Shown here: in pieces, positions 1-10,021 of the stretch
Numbering within the stretch: the stretch's first letter is position 1
Layout of the letters: each line of letters begins with the position of its first letter
NCBI GenBank assembly: GCA_004802725.1
Contig: SGPM01000439.1
Location: 1 to 19,005 of the forward strand
Direction of reading: 5' to 3'
Origin: Antrodiella citrinella
Taxonomy: Eukaryota; Basidiomycota; Agaricomycetes; Polyporales; Steccherinaceae
DNA length: 19,005 nucleotides
Notes under the pieces: model-generated
What the model was told of the DNA's origin: nothing
What the model saw: only the letters and a program-made list of their open reading frames with translations
Databases searched by the model: none
Position numbers and translations under genes: made by a program

Positions 1-54
1 CTCGGAATGAGAAACAGCAGTGAATGGGTCGAAGCGACTGCTCTATGCTCGGCA

Positions 55-76
55 TTTGCCGTCACACTACGGCAAA
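55..76. repeat. perfect 8-bp hairpin near window edge
   Basis: TTTGCCGT (55-62) and ACGGCAAA (69-76) are exact reverse complements around a 6-nt loop. The element lies just outside the left inverted-repeat arm, which begins at about 95. No run of T follows it and no function can be assigned. The rest of 1-94 shows nothing I recognise. Confidence 0.4.
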
Positions 77-452
77 GTGCGCGCCCCTAGTTGAGGGAAC
101 TTTCCTCCAGAGTCCAGTCCCGACATTCACGATGCTCTTACCAGTGTTCAATCCAAAAGCTATCGCTACATCCCCACGACAGCCAACTCTGGATACGCCC
201 GGGTCATGTGTCGCCTTGATAGGTGTCGGGGACGGTTGCACCAGTCTCATGCAGTTCTTCCGGAGAATCTTGCACATGGCGGGTTCGACCTGAACGATAT
301 TTTCCCGGTTCAGAAGATTCATTTGTGCCAGGATCGCACGACTATCTTGTGGTGGAGTACGAGTACCCTGACCCCCGACCCGGCATTGACCACACGCCTC
401 ACATGTATTACCTAGGCTTTGAGTGTGGTCTCGATCGGTCTAGAATCAACAG

Positions 453-744
453 CCATTCGTACGCTGCCAACGTGCAAAGCATCCTTGTCGATTTTGCCAA
501 GGCGCAACACGAGGGGCTGAATTTGGAGAAGCAGGAAATTGAAGAGAGTTATTCCCCCTCGTAGCCAGTCCCAGTGCTCTTTTCTCGCCTCTCGCGAGAA
601 GCTCGCGCCGCATTTTGAAGAAGGTCATCTCGATTTTCCGAGCGAAGTCTCTGCTTGAGTCTTTGCCAACACCGAGACCTCCGGCTACCGATGGCCAACG
701 CGTCTTTATCCTGGACGCTTTGCCGAAGTCTGAGTCGATCCGCG
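453..744 (+). repeat. repeat unit X1, decayed gene fragment
   Basis: This stretch aligns with 1723-2027. Both carry the coding-like peptide NLEKQEIE, followed by a shared stretch through 'LLESLPTPR' in one frame. The copies differ by small indels: X1 has about 24 nt extra after 480 and about 18 nt extra near 715, while X2 has about 60 nt extra after 1734. In X1 the frame breaks just after the NLEKQEIE peptide and resumes in another frame at about 560. The conserved peptide suggests a protein-coding ancestor that I do not recognise. No complete gene can be built from either copy. Confidence 0.7.
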
Positions 745-766
745 GAACGCTCTCTCCGCCCCCGGA

Positions 767-1045
767 GAACCCGCCGTGTGTCCTCAGGATGGCACTTATC
801 TTGCAAGTTGTCCACGAATATGACCGTATCTACTCTTCCATCGACAAATCCTGGTGTCATGACTCCTGGTTCACTCCCACAGTGCTGCACATAGCTGCTA
901 CCGCGACGCCGAACCCGTTGGAGCTTCGCAAGACTCGCTGCTCGCAGCCAGAATCAGGAAGCTGTACCAAAATACGAAGACAATGTCGTGTACCGACCCA
1001 TCATCACTGAATTCGTCAGGAGACAGGCCGAGCTACGCTAGACAG
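767..1045 (+). repeat. repeat unit Y1, decayed gene fragment
   Basis: Y1 matches the reverse complement of 10022-10337 (Y2) at moderate identity, clearly older than the near-identical arm match. Both copies contain a stretch readable as a C-terminal exon: KYED followed by ITEFVRRQAEL and a stop at about 1039 in Y1, and ITELVRRWQAELE and a stop in Y2. The two parts lie in one frame in Y1 but in different frames in Y2. This is most simply a relic of a repeated gene family of unknown function. Its end (946-1045) overlaps the start of the second inverted-repeat block. Confidence 0.6.
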
Positions 1046-1473
1046 ATTTGCTCCGGACAAAGGTGCGTAGGCCTTGGCTGGTCCATTGTGCCATTCCTGA
1101 CCAGCATTTCAGCTTGTGCCAGAAAGACAGCGTCAGATCGCCAGATGGCCTGAACATTACGGACTTGCAGGAGTAGGGCCTCGACGAGCAAGCATAATGA
1201 TGAATCGAGGAGACTCACGAGTGAGCCGAAGTCCGAAGTTAGTGTCATATCGTCTTTTGCAATTTGTGTGCGCTGTGTTGTCGAACTTGTATGTATATCA
1301 TCGATGCTCATGAAATCGAGTGATTTACACTAAAACTCCATCACTTCCTCCTGGACGATTGGACCATGGTAAAGTACCTCAACGACCCTCGCCGTCGCCC
1401 TCTCGCCACGGACTGACGTGCTTCACTCTGTCCCTCCACACCCGAGCTTCCTGTACTTCCTCCGCAGTCGCAG

Positions 1474-2280
1474 AAGAGCCAGACAGTCCTGAGCATCGCC
1501 GCCTCAGATCTTCACTGCTTTTAACTTCGGGATAGGACCCCCCGACGTCCATCTACAACTCCGCCAACACTTGCTGCATCCTCTGCTTCTTCGCTTCTGC
1601 GCATGCCTCGCGTCTCAGAATGGACCGTGCCTTGAGGACAATTCGGCGGAAGCTGCAAACTTCGCGTCCAACTCATCCTTGCCTTGAACTCCTATGTCCT
1701 TGCGAGGTTCATCCATTTCTTCTCATTCGTACGGTGCGAACTCCACGGAGGGGGAGGCGGCGGATATATTCCGGTTACTAGGTCCTGTCAGAAACGCCAC
1801 GGCGCAAAGCATACATGAGGAGCTGAATTTGGAGAAGCAGGAAATTGAAGGATTATTCCCGCTCGTAGCCAGTCCCAGTGCTCTTTTCTAGCCTCTCGCG
1901 AGAAGCTCAGACCGCATTTTGAAGAAGGCCATGTCGATCTTCCGAGCGAACTCTCTGCTTGAGTCTTTGCCAACTCCGAGACTACCGACGGCCAACGCGT
2001 CTTTGTCCTGGAGTCGATCCGCGTCGGAGTCAAGCTAGTCAAGCCTGTGCCGCCACTGTTGGGCCTTCAAATTCAATTGGTAATGCGTTCACGAGATTCA
2101 TTCACATCATTCAACTTTCTTTTCTTCGCCACGCTTCCTATGAATCCTGTCCTCGAACTGTCTGCCAGAAGATCCTCTCAGGATTCCAATTCGCAGGCGA
2201 TAACGTAAATTCTGAGCGGCTATGTGTCCAATACTCAACACCAACCAGTGCATCAACGGTGAATCAGGTTGCTCAGGCTT
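1474..2280. other. repeat relics and kinase 5' flank
   Basis: No gene is supported in 1474-1722. Unit X2 (1723-2027) is described separately. The stretch 2028-2280 is the pyrimidine-rich 5' flank of the kinase gene. It also allows an extra first exon for the kinase: ATG at 2140, donor GTAAAT at 2205, acceptor CAG ending at 2267, which joins in frame to the ATG at 2281. The frame match has a one-in-three chance of being accidental. Confidence 0.4.
1723..2027 (+). repeat. repeat unit X2, second copy of X1
   Basis: This is a direct copy of 453-744 placed 1.27 kb downstream, with substitutions and indels. It keeps an open frame from about 1694 through NLEKQEIE to a stop at 1889, then the second conserved stretch in another frame, with a stop at about 2035. 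Together with Y1 and the 1046-1473 block (Z) it suggests an old tandem array with a unit of about 1.27 kb (X-Y-Z-X). Confidence 0.7.
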
Positions 2281-4687
2281 ATGGCTTCAGGTCATGGAGA
2301 TGTACCCACTGCATCACCCAGCGATCCTAGTGCTTTAGTAAATGGCGTCGATCACAAAGAGTCTGCGGACTTGGACCCTCCAGAGTCGGAATCAGCCCAC
2401 GACGATTTAGAGGCGAGATTTCAACATTCGACTCTATGCGAGGTACGCTCTGCCAGTTACGCTGCGCCTCTCCACATGTCAACTTAACCAAGGGCGTCGC
2501 GTAGACATGTGGTGCCAACCCCGGGGTCCCTCTGCGCAGAGCTCAAGCGCAAGTTGAACTTCCCGATTCCGCCGCGATAATGCTCGAGGGGATTCACTGT
2601 AGCGAAGCCTGCGCTAAGTATGGTCAACGACTGTACAGTCTGCTGAGACGATGTGTCCAGTCCGAGGCGAAGTCTATGGCAGAGACACAGATGATGGAGC
2701 TGCAGGATATAGAGGCGCAGTATGCTATGAACGTCATGCAGAAGGTGAGCCTGATTCGTCGCATTAGCCTGTTCGTCGGACTACAAGTATGCCAGTACAG
2801 TTCCAACTAACGATGGCAGCACAGGCATTGGAGAGCGATCACGCATATGACGACCGAGATGCGATACGTCGGTTGATGCTGAAGTTGTCGACACGCTGTG
2901 AGAAGCTGCCGACGTCGCTGTTCCTCATGGGTGTGAAATGCTCTGAAACGGAGTGCTATAGCGTCGGTAGCTTCGCTGACATCTACATCGGAGAGTACGA
3001 AGGGCGGAAGGTCGCGCTGAAGCGGTTGAGGATGTTTCAGATGATCCACGAGTCCAAGAAAAATCGAATGACGGCGGTAACGTTGTTGTACTATCATGAG
3101 CTTCGTGCAGGTTTCTTAATTTGTTTTGATTTTAGGCTTTTTACTACGAGTCGCTGATATGGAAGAACCTCCGGCACCAGCATGTCTTGACGTTCTTGGG
3201 AGTTGCGGATTCACTGTTTACGCGTGGTCTGTGTATGGTGTTACCTTGGATGCCATTCGGCCACATACGCCATGCGTTGGACGATTTCAGGATTTCCAGT
3301 CCCCTGTTTGACCTGACGCCGCAGATACAGAAATGGGTGAGCAATGGTCATCGATCTCATGTATGTAGTGCTCACGCGTGTGATGTTGAAGATCCATGAG
3401 ATTAGCTTAGGATTAGGATACCTTCACGACGAGCATGTCGTCCATGGCGACCTCCGTGGCGTGAGTGAACCTCCCCAGCTATACTGGGACGATGCTTATC
3501 CTACTACTCATTTACTGTACAGGCTAATATTCTCATTGACGAGAACCGCTCGGTGCGATTGGCAGATTTCGGTCTCGCCGTATTCGCAGAAGCAACGTCC
3601 CAGAACTATGCATCCACGCGCGGTGGGAACGCTCGATGGCTGGCCCCAGAGCTCATATACCCAGAGATGTTCGAGCTGAAGTCGGTGCGGCCCACTTATG
3701 CCACTGACGTGTTCGCATTTGGCTGCGTCGTCATCGAGGTGCGTGTCTCCATTTCTCAATGTTCACCTTGAAGTTACTTTCATGATCTGACTGGTATTCA
3801 TGATGGTGACAGTTGTACTCCGGTCAAGCGCCGTATGCTGAATGCTCAGACCACCAAGTCGTCGCGCGCGTTCCTGCGGGGCTTAGACCCAAACGTCCCT
3901 CTCCCATAGAAGGCGTTTGGATATCAGACGCTATGTGGTACTTGGCTACAGTCTGCTGGAAATCCCTCCCTTCGCGCAGGCCGAGCACACACACGTTGAT
4001 CAAGACGATAGAGGAGATCGTCAACACCACCAACAGGCCCGCCGCGGTGTCCAGATCTTCATGTGAGTTACTGTTTTTGATTGCACATATGTCTCGCCAA
4101 TGATGATACATGTAGCTCGCACGAGTCTGAGAAGCATCGAGGAGGAGCAGAATAGAGAGCGGGAACGGCAGTGGAACAAACCTTCGCCTAACAACATGCG
4201 CCGGCGGTCGGAAACGACGTTGAGGGTTCGCATCTCTCAAGAACGTCTACGGGTCGCCCAGGCGAATACCAATACTGGTACCCTCGTATCCTCGCCCGGC
4301 CCCCTGAAGACCTCCATCTCTGATTCCCCACAAGCACCCAAGTCGCCAGTGACGCAGAACGAACGACGCTCGGTCAGCGCATTCGATCTGAGGCGCAAGG
4401 ACGAAGGCGTATACGACGCCAAGTACATTCGGGAGCGGAACTGGAACTCGCCTCAGCCGAAGTGGGGAGCGTCCTCGTCGTCACGGTCGTCTCCGGGTCC
4501 CTCGTCCCCGTCCCCCTCATCTCCGACGCCGCCCTACAGCACTGTGCGCTCGCTGACGGCGCCATCGTCTGCTAGTCGGCGCGCGGGAAAGAAGAGGGCT
4601 TCGATTAGTAGTATCACGACGCAGATACGAGAGTTGCCAGAGACGTTGGATGGTCCCGAGCCTGCTGAGGCTCCATTCTCTCACTGA
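2281..4687 (+). CDS. protein kinase, TKL-like (mushroom HGDLRGAN type)
   Basis: The model has eight exons: 2281-2442, 2505-2744, 2825-3076, 3136-3336, 3392-3460, 3523-3738, 3813-4062 and 4116-4687 (653 aa). All joins keep frame. The fourth intron uses an AAG acceptor; the others are GT...CAG or TAG. The kinase domain spans roughly residues 180-455: glycine loop VGSFADIYIG at 181-190, VALK lysine 200, helix-C Glu in FYYES (223), catalytic loop HGDLRGAN with His303 and Asp305, DFG at 323-325, and APE ending at 351. All catalytic residues are present. HRD Arg is Gly, as is usual in mushroom TKL-like kinases. Residues 55-180 look helical and charged. The tail (about 464-653) is Ser/Pro/Arg-rich and likely disordered. 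There is no signal peptide or membrane segment, so a cytoplasmic signalling kinase is inferred; the substrate is unknown. An upstream exon (2140-2204) joined to 2268 would give 679 aa. The gene converges on CAB2. Confidence 0.88.
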
Positions 4688-4853
4688 CCTAGCAAGGCGG
4701 AAGCACACGCGTTTCATTTGATACCAGATACCAAGGATGTGCGGTGTTGATTCTCTAGAATACGGTGGTATACAAGTGAACAGAGCAGAAGAAAATATCC
4801 AATTGTAACATACATCATACATGTACATTATACCCATTCTCCTGCATCACATT

Positions 4854-6128
4854 TCACGGAGTCTTTGCGTCTCGAATCCAAGCTCGATGACGCGTGACCA
4901 GCTCCGCGACGATGTCTTGCTCTATCTCATGGCTCGGGTCCCCTTGCAGGTCTATCCGTATCCACATCTCGTTGAAGTTGGAAGGTTCAGTGTCGTCTAG
5001 CGATATGGCGGTAGATTTGATCGGGGAGACAAAGACGACTTCGTATTTGCGGCGGTGGAGGTCGTTGCCGATGACAACTTGGTGCCCGTAGCGAGAGAGG
5101 GCGGTGCGAGACTTGGGAATGAGCAGATCGGGGTCAGTTTCAAGCTGTGAGAGTGGTGTGAGTTCGTGCATTATTGAATACCAAAATCAAGCAGACACGC
5201 CTTGAACGAAACGATAAAACCCTCTCGAGTCCATTCGTTCACAAGCGGCTTGAGGATCTTGGGAACCTGATCCATCTCAATATGCAAACTTCCCTTTCCG
5301 GATTGGATCTTGTGCTCTGACTACACTTTGACATCAGTCAACGACACAGTCTGTCATATGTGGAAACGCACCATCTTCTGCCGAGGGAGGAAGAAGTCGC
5401 TCACAGCTGCCGCGAGGTAAAACAGCGCGTTCCGTCCCAGCACGCTGAGCTCTTGGCTGACGGCACGTAGCAGCCAGAGATAATCATTCACCGTGACGAA
5501 CGATAGGGTGTGGAGGACGCCCGTTTGGTGAACTTTCTTGTACGTCCTCAAGACGTTCAATAGCTGCGCCTGCTCAGATGTCGTCACGGAGATCTGATGT
5601 CCGTCGGTATCTGCAGGATCGACCTCGAGGAAATCGAGGAAAGGATGTGTCGAGTGCGAGTAGTGTCGACTGAACGGTTGGAGACTGAATTGCCGGTGCA
5701 TGAATATGACTGCGTATCCTGCTTCGAGGAAGTATTCCGCAGAAGTAGCTCCACGAGTACCTAGGTGGCACCCCAACGTCAATATTCATGTACCCCACAA
5801 GATGTAGATTGTGAACACGCACCAGCACTGAAGTTATCCAAGAATCGTACTCTGCAATACGCATTTATAAGCTTTCTTGGTATAAACGGCCGAACAGTGC
5901 CGCTCACACGTTGAGCTCCAATGGAACCGTTGTCCCGCCACTCTGAATGGAAGCTCAGTAGAAGTGTAACACAACATGACCACGACGTACCGTTACGAGG
6001 ACGACCTTACGGCCTTCCTGCGCATGTCTTGCTACGAAACTTCGCACGCGAGATACATCTTGCTCCAAATTCGGTGGTGGAAGTTGGGTCTCGAAGTACT
6101 TTGCCGCAGAGAACAAGGTCTCCGACAT
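4854..6128 (-). CDS. CAB2: phosphopantothenate-cysteine ligase
   Basis: This is the second step of coenzyme A synthesis: joining 4'-phosphopantothenate to cysteine at nucleotide expense, in the cytosol. On the minus strand the exons are 6128-5991, 5942-5908, 5851-5823, 5760-5372, 5320-5201 and 5144-4854 (333 aa; human PPCS is about 311 and yeast Cab2 about 365). Family motifs appear in order: SGGTTVPLE (47-55), [18 protein letters not shown] (59-76), AAAVSDF (184-190), HKIQS just after the fourth intron, SFKLETD (235-241) and HQVV. The catalytic and nucleotide-binding stretches are unbroken, so the gene looks functional. The fifth intron (5200-5145) starts with GC instead of GT and splits SFK from LETD; no GT donor restores this frame. 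The start Met is the first in frame that gives a family-like N-terminus. It is divergent from the DUF7918 gene. Confidence 0.93.
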
Positions 6129-6396
6129 TCCTACCCTCGGTTGTAGTGGTGAAATGTCTTGCAAAGTGCAGCTCAAACCACGCTCAAACAACTCGAAGTT
6201 TCGAACAACAAAAGTCTGTGTCACGTGAAGTCCCACTTTGTGACTCGGATATAGCCTGGGCCATAGTTCTTCGGCACCTCGGCTTCAGGACCACGCGACG
6301 TGCATGTGATGTGACCGCGTCGCGGTGTGGCGCAGCCTGAAGCCATCGTCCTCTTGTTCTTTGTCTTTCTCATCGCTCATCTCACTTTTCCGAAGG
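6129..6396. promoter_or_regulatory. bidirectional promoter, CAB2 / DUF7918 gene
   Basis: The 268 bp between the two start codons must hold both promoters. It contains the palindromic E-box TCACGTGA (6221-6228), the preferred site of Cbf1-type bHLH factors, which in yeast control sulfur amino acid genes. That would fit CAB2, which uses cysteine, but the regulatory link is inferred. A second perfect palindrome, ACCGCGTCGCGGT (6314-6326), lies nearer the DUF7918 gene. No TATA box is seen. Confidence 0.5.
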
Positions 6397-7653
6397 ATGA
6401 TACACCGCGCTTTCGAAGTATCCATCTTTTGCAATGGGATGAAGCTGGATGAGTATGGAGTGAAAGAGGAGGGGCCTAATACAATGACTTGCTTCATTCC
6501 CAGTGAAGCGAATAAAGTGAGTGGCTCGTCTGCCTGTTCTCTACGATTGTGTCTGAAGACAGCATCACTCCAGGGATTTTCAATATGCTTTGGCTCATAC
6601 TTTGAGGCGGCATCTGCCTCTGTGAGATGTGTGATCGACGGGCGGAAAATGGGAGCTTCTCTTTGCAGTGCTGGGCATAACGGACACAGATGGGGTGTGA
6701 GAATCGCCGAGGATTTGCGTCAGCCATTCCAGTTCTCCGAACTTTCGTTGACTGGTGCGTTCTCTTCTCTTTCCACGTTCTCGCAAGTGTATTGATCATC
6801 GTGCGTAGAGGAGGACAATACCATGATCAGCGATAGGGTCTTGCAGAGTATTGGCTGCATTGAGGTTTCGGTATACCGTGTAAAGAAACATGGAAGGGAA
6901 CGAGGAGGGTTCAAGTCAGCAGCTGTTCAAGACATTGGTGCGGTGAATGAGAAAAGCAAGAAGGCAGGATCTCATTGTGTATCGTGAGTCTTGCTCCAAG
7001 TGGCAGAAAGATGATATACTGAATCTCACGGACAACAGACTAGGCGCCGCACGACGGTGCGTCGCTCACAGGCGTACCGACAGCGTACCATTTATACCTG
7101 GTGAAGGCTGCTGGGCTACGTTTCGTTTTCTTTACAGACCCCGAGGTAAGTTTACTACTCAAATCTTTGCCCGATCACATACTGACTTTCCGATCTAGCA
7201 ATCTTGCAAGCTCAAGGTCTGCTCTCGGCCAGCCAGGCCCAACAGTCCAATCTGGCCGGACCCTCAAGGCATCATCAGCGAAGTGCAACACTCGTATCTC
7301 ACCTCCGACCACCCCCGAGTCGCAAACGACGACGTAGCGTCGCAGGTTTCACCCCTGAAGTTGAGGTCAAGCCGAAAGTTGGACACCAAGGTGATTCCTC
7401 GCAGGTACGTGCTGATGATCTGTCTGCACGAGCACAAGCGCGATTACTGATCCTCTAGCAGGAAACCAATGCTTCAAATGTTTCAACGAATAGCAGACCT
7501 GCAAAGCGGGTGAAACGAGAAACTCAACCAGTACCTTTCTCCGTGGGCGAACTGATCGACCTTACCGACGATGTCAAGCGGGAAGGCTCTCCAATTCGGA
7601 TTGTCAACGCACCCGTCGGGAGCGTGATAGATCTGACTCTGGAGGACGACTGA
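6397..7653 (+). CDS. DUF7918-domain nuclear protein with SUMO-type motifs
   Basis: Exons are 6397-6516, 6574-6754, 6809-6983, 7039-7145, 7199-7404 and 7459-7653, all frame-consistent (327 aa). The N-terminal two thirds match my memory of the fungal DUF7918 family: FEV near the start, TCFIPSE (31-37), an IDGR and FxFS core, EKSKKAG, and FRFLYRPRAILQAQG running up to residue 201. The function of that domain is not known to me. The C-terminal third is basic then acidic: RKRRR (236-240), a likely nuclear signal; two VKRE sumoylation consensus sites (281-284, 302-305); and two SUMO-interaction-like cores, LIDLTDD (295-301) and VIDLTLEDD (319-327, the end of the protein). The last acceptor is TAGCAG, so Gln264 may be included or skipped. 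A nuclear role tied to SUMO is inferred from motifs alone. Confidence 0.82.
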
Positions 7654-8653
7654 GCAAGTTCTCGAATCCCGGGTGCAGCTTGAAGTTCCTTCGTGTACAT
7701 TTCTTGCTCAGGCTGACGGTGTGGCTCACAGTTCATCATTGTAATTTGTTCGTTACCGTAACTTATATATATAGTACTTATACCTTACCTCTACTTCTCT
7801 TGTAAGCTTTATGGCCTGGTTGACCGGCTGTAATGACACCGTTCGTCCCGGAGACTGAAGATATCGCCAGCGTCAGTTGACATCATCTTGCCATAGTGAC
7901 CATCTGCGCATGAGCCTCAGCCACCGCTCAATTGCCGCTCAGCGTGCGGCGTAACTTGCTCGTAACTATGCTCATCTCGTGGTCATCTTGATGATCATAA
8001 GGAACCCTACAACACGGAGAGTTGCAATATCTTGGCAATATCCTTTCTGCTGCTCGATTGGCTGGCATATTCGCTCTCGGGGATACACTTTGCCTATGAT
8101 TGGCTGTAGTTGGTATCGATCACCAAATTTGAGTTACTTCACCGGATGGTGTGTTGCGAGTCTTTTGTATCCAAGAAGTGCGCACAATACTCATTGCTAT
8201 TGTTACGACTAGCTTTTGTGCCAGCGTATGGTCGCTCCATATAGCGTTTGGAGGTCCCTGTATTAAGAGCGAAGAGGATCCCGGACGTGGCACCCTGTTT
8301 GAGTTGCACGACAACAGTGCCGCATGTTCGCTTTCCGGTTGTGCAATGCCCAGCTAGAAATGAATTACTTACGTCCGATGGAATGTATGTATAAATCACC
8401 ATAGTTACTCCCCACTCCCCTAAACGTGGCCTTGTCTACTAGCGAGGAGGATAAAGAGAGGCAAAGAATGGAGCGTTGCAACCTATCTTTTTCCCTCCTT
8501 CAGTTCCTTTCCACTACCTCCGAGGCCTCCGGCAGGATCCTCCCCTCGTCGACGAGTTGCTAGCATATTCATTCATTTTTCAGTCTTTCTTTCATTCGCT
8601 ATTCCAATTTTCACATAGCTACTTTGCCCCTTCCTCATCACAACATCTCGACG
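7654..8653 (+). promoter_or_regulatory. intergenic region and upstream region of the Egh16-like gene
   Basis: No gene is supported in this kilobase; the short open frames lack splice-consistent partners or family motifs. Two identical 9-mers GATTGGCTG (8056-8064, 8098-8106) are inverted CCAAT boxes 42 bp apart. A TATAAAT box lies at 8390-8396, and a long CT-rich tract at about 8480-8640 precedes the ATG, as is common in highly expressed fungal genes. The first part (7654 to about 7800) is the likely 3' UTR of the DUF7918 gene. Confidence 0.4.
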
Positions 8654-9542
8654 ATGCTCTTCAACCTCATCTCCGCTTCCGTTTTGGTGTTCGGGCTTGC
8701 CCTCCAGGCGCAGGGTCATGCGATTATTTCGCCCGCCCTTGGTGTCACTGGTACGCCTGTGCGTAACGATGTTCAGCAGCCTTCCTCCGCCAAGGAATGT
8801 GGTAACGTGAACATTGCGTCCACCCTTGGTTCCACTACACCAATCGTGGCCAATGCGGATGGTAGCTTCAATGCTACTATCCAAAACTTCAACGCGTACG
8901 TCGGATCTGTTTGATATGTCTGCTGAGGCTGATCTCTGTTTCCTACAGTGGTAAGGATGGTTCTCGCCAGGTTAAGGCTGTAGTCGATGGCACTGCTACC
9001 GGAAAGTCCTTCGTCGCGGCTACTGTTACCAAGAATGGAGACCTTGTAAGTGTCTGTTATGTGATGTTACCATACTGCAGTCACTGAGTCGTCTCATAGG
9101 CACCCACGAACGTCGGCACCCAGCAGCTGACCGTCCAACTCCCCGCGAACACCAAGTGTACCGGTGGATCCAGCAAGGACAGCTGCCTGGTGTCCTTCAC
9201 CACTGCCGGCGGTTTCGGAAACTGTGTCGTCGTTCAGCAGAAGGCGGCTGGCGCGACTGCTACCAAGGCGGCCTCATCCGCTTCAGCTGCGTCTGCGTCT
9301 GCCAGCGCTGCTGCAGGCAAGGGCAAGGGTGAAAACGATGGTCACTCTGCCAACAACGCTGCTGCAGGTCACAAGTCGTCTTCGGATAACACCTCCACGT
9401 GCAACCAGAAGAGAGATGAGCGGGCAGTGGTAAGTCACCTCACCTCTATACCAAATTATTTGAGCTCATTATTTGCGTCTTACTATGTCAGGGTACACGC
9501 GCTGCTCGTACTTACAGAGAGATGGAAGAGGCGGCGATGTAG
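8654..9542 (+). CDS. secreted Egh16/Gas1-like (DUF3129-type) protein
   Basis: Exons are 8654-8895, 8949-9045, 9100-9429 and 9492-9542 (239 aa). Residues 1-21 or 1-23 form a signal peptide with a hydrophobic core ending in QAQGHA. The mature domain (about 22-160) resembles the Egh16-like/Gas1/MAS3 family of secreted fungal proteins first noted in appressoria of plant pathogens: GHAIISP at the mature end, a CGNVN motif with Cys49, and Cys133, Cys142 and Cys155. From about 160 to 223 there is a low-complexity Ala/Ser then Gly/Lys/His/Ser/Asn tail. The last exon adds only 16 residues, GTRAARTYREMEEAAM. A cell-wall or extracellular role is inferred. The enzymatic activity of the family is not known to me. 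Family assignment is from remembered pattern; secretion is well supported. Confidence 0.78.
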
Positions 9543-10021
9543 AGAGCGAGCTGGAAATGTTGACTGGCTAGTTGTTACTCTCGATGGGTGTTTGCGTGGT
9601 TTTCTTTACTCGAATTCATAGTGGAAGACTGGTCTTCGGGATTATCATTTGTCGGTGTGAGCGTGATTGAGCTGAGAACGAACCCCGGTCTGCACTACTA
9701 ACGCAGGCTTGACTGTGCGCCTGACGGCGGTACTGAACGTAGACGAGTCCAACCCATCATACGATACAGCGCATGAGTGCCATACAGATTTTGCAAGATA
9801 CAGTATTGTGCCAACTTCAACTCCATGGCTGGTGACTAGCGTGAGTCTCTTCAATTCACCGAAGCAAGGTCATGCCGAGACCCTGCTGCATCTCTCTCGC
9901 GGCCTTTCAACATACATATCTGTCAATCATCTTTGCAGCTCTTGCTGGCACAAACTGTATCATGCAGGTCAGTGACGGCACAACGCAGCAGCAGCAGCAG
10001 CTTACACACTTTCGTCCAGAT
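9543..10021. other. intergenic, 3' flank with a short CAG tract
   Basis: No gene is supported. The start is the likely 3' UTR of the Egh16-like gene. A short (GCA)n run at about 9986-10001 is the only simple repeat. A repeat relic (Y2) begins at 10022. Confidence 0.4.

Larger units (their letters stand above)
95..1473 (+). repeat. left arm of a large inverted repeat
   Basis: Two blocks, 95-229 and 946-1473, match the reverse complement of 10871-10995 and 10342-10869. Over 946-1320 the arms are colinear without indels, with only a few mismatches seen by eye. A 92-codon frame read on the opposite strand (1033-1311) is identical in the other arm. The first block differs by a few small indels. 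About 716 bp (230-945) is present only in this arm and holds repeat units X1 and most of Y1. Similarity fades after about 1473. No transposase, terminal TG/CA ends or target duplication was seen, so this looks like a segmental duplication of decayed sequence rather than a mobile element with defined ends. Confidence 0.85.

Noticed and set aside
275..295. tRNA gene suggested by a GGTTCGA box
   Set aside because: No matching A box or cloverleaf could be formed around it.
1033..1311. 92-codon minus-strand open frame, identical at 10504-10782
   Set aside because: Identity follows from the near-identical inverted arms; the frame has no motif, start context or splice partners, so conservation at protein level is not shown.
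3824..4240. 138-codon minus-strand open frame
   Set aside because: Antisense of the kinase domain C-lobe and tail exons.
5921..6340. 139-codon plus-strand open frame
   Set aside because: It runs antisense to the first exons and introns of CAB2 and through the shared promoter; no family features.
8654..9542. Egh16-like protein as an LPMO
   Set aside because: A possible N-terminal His is present but no second His lies in the folded domain to complete a histidine brace.
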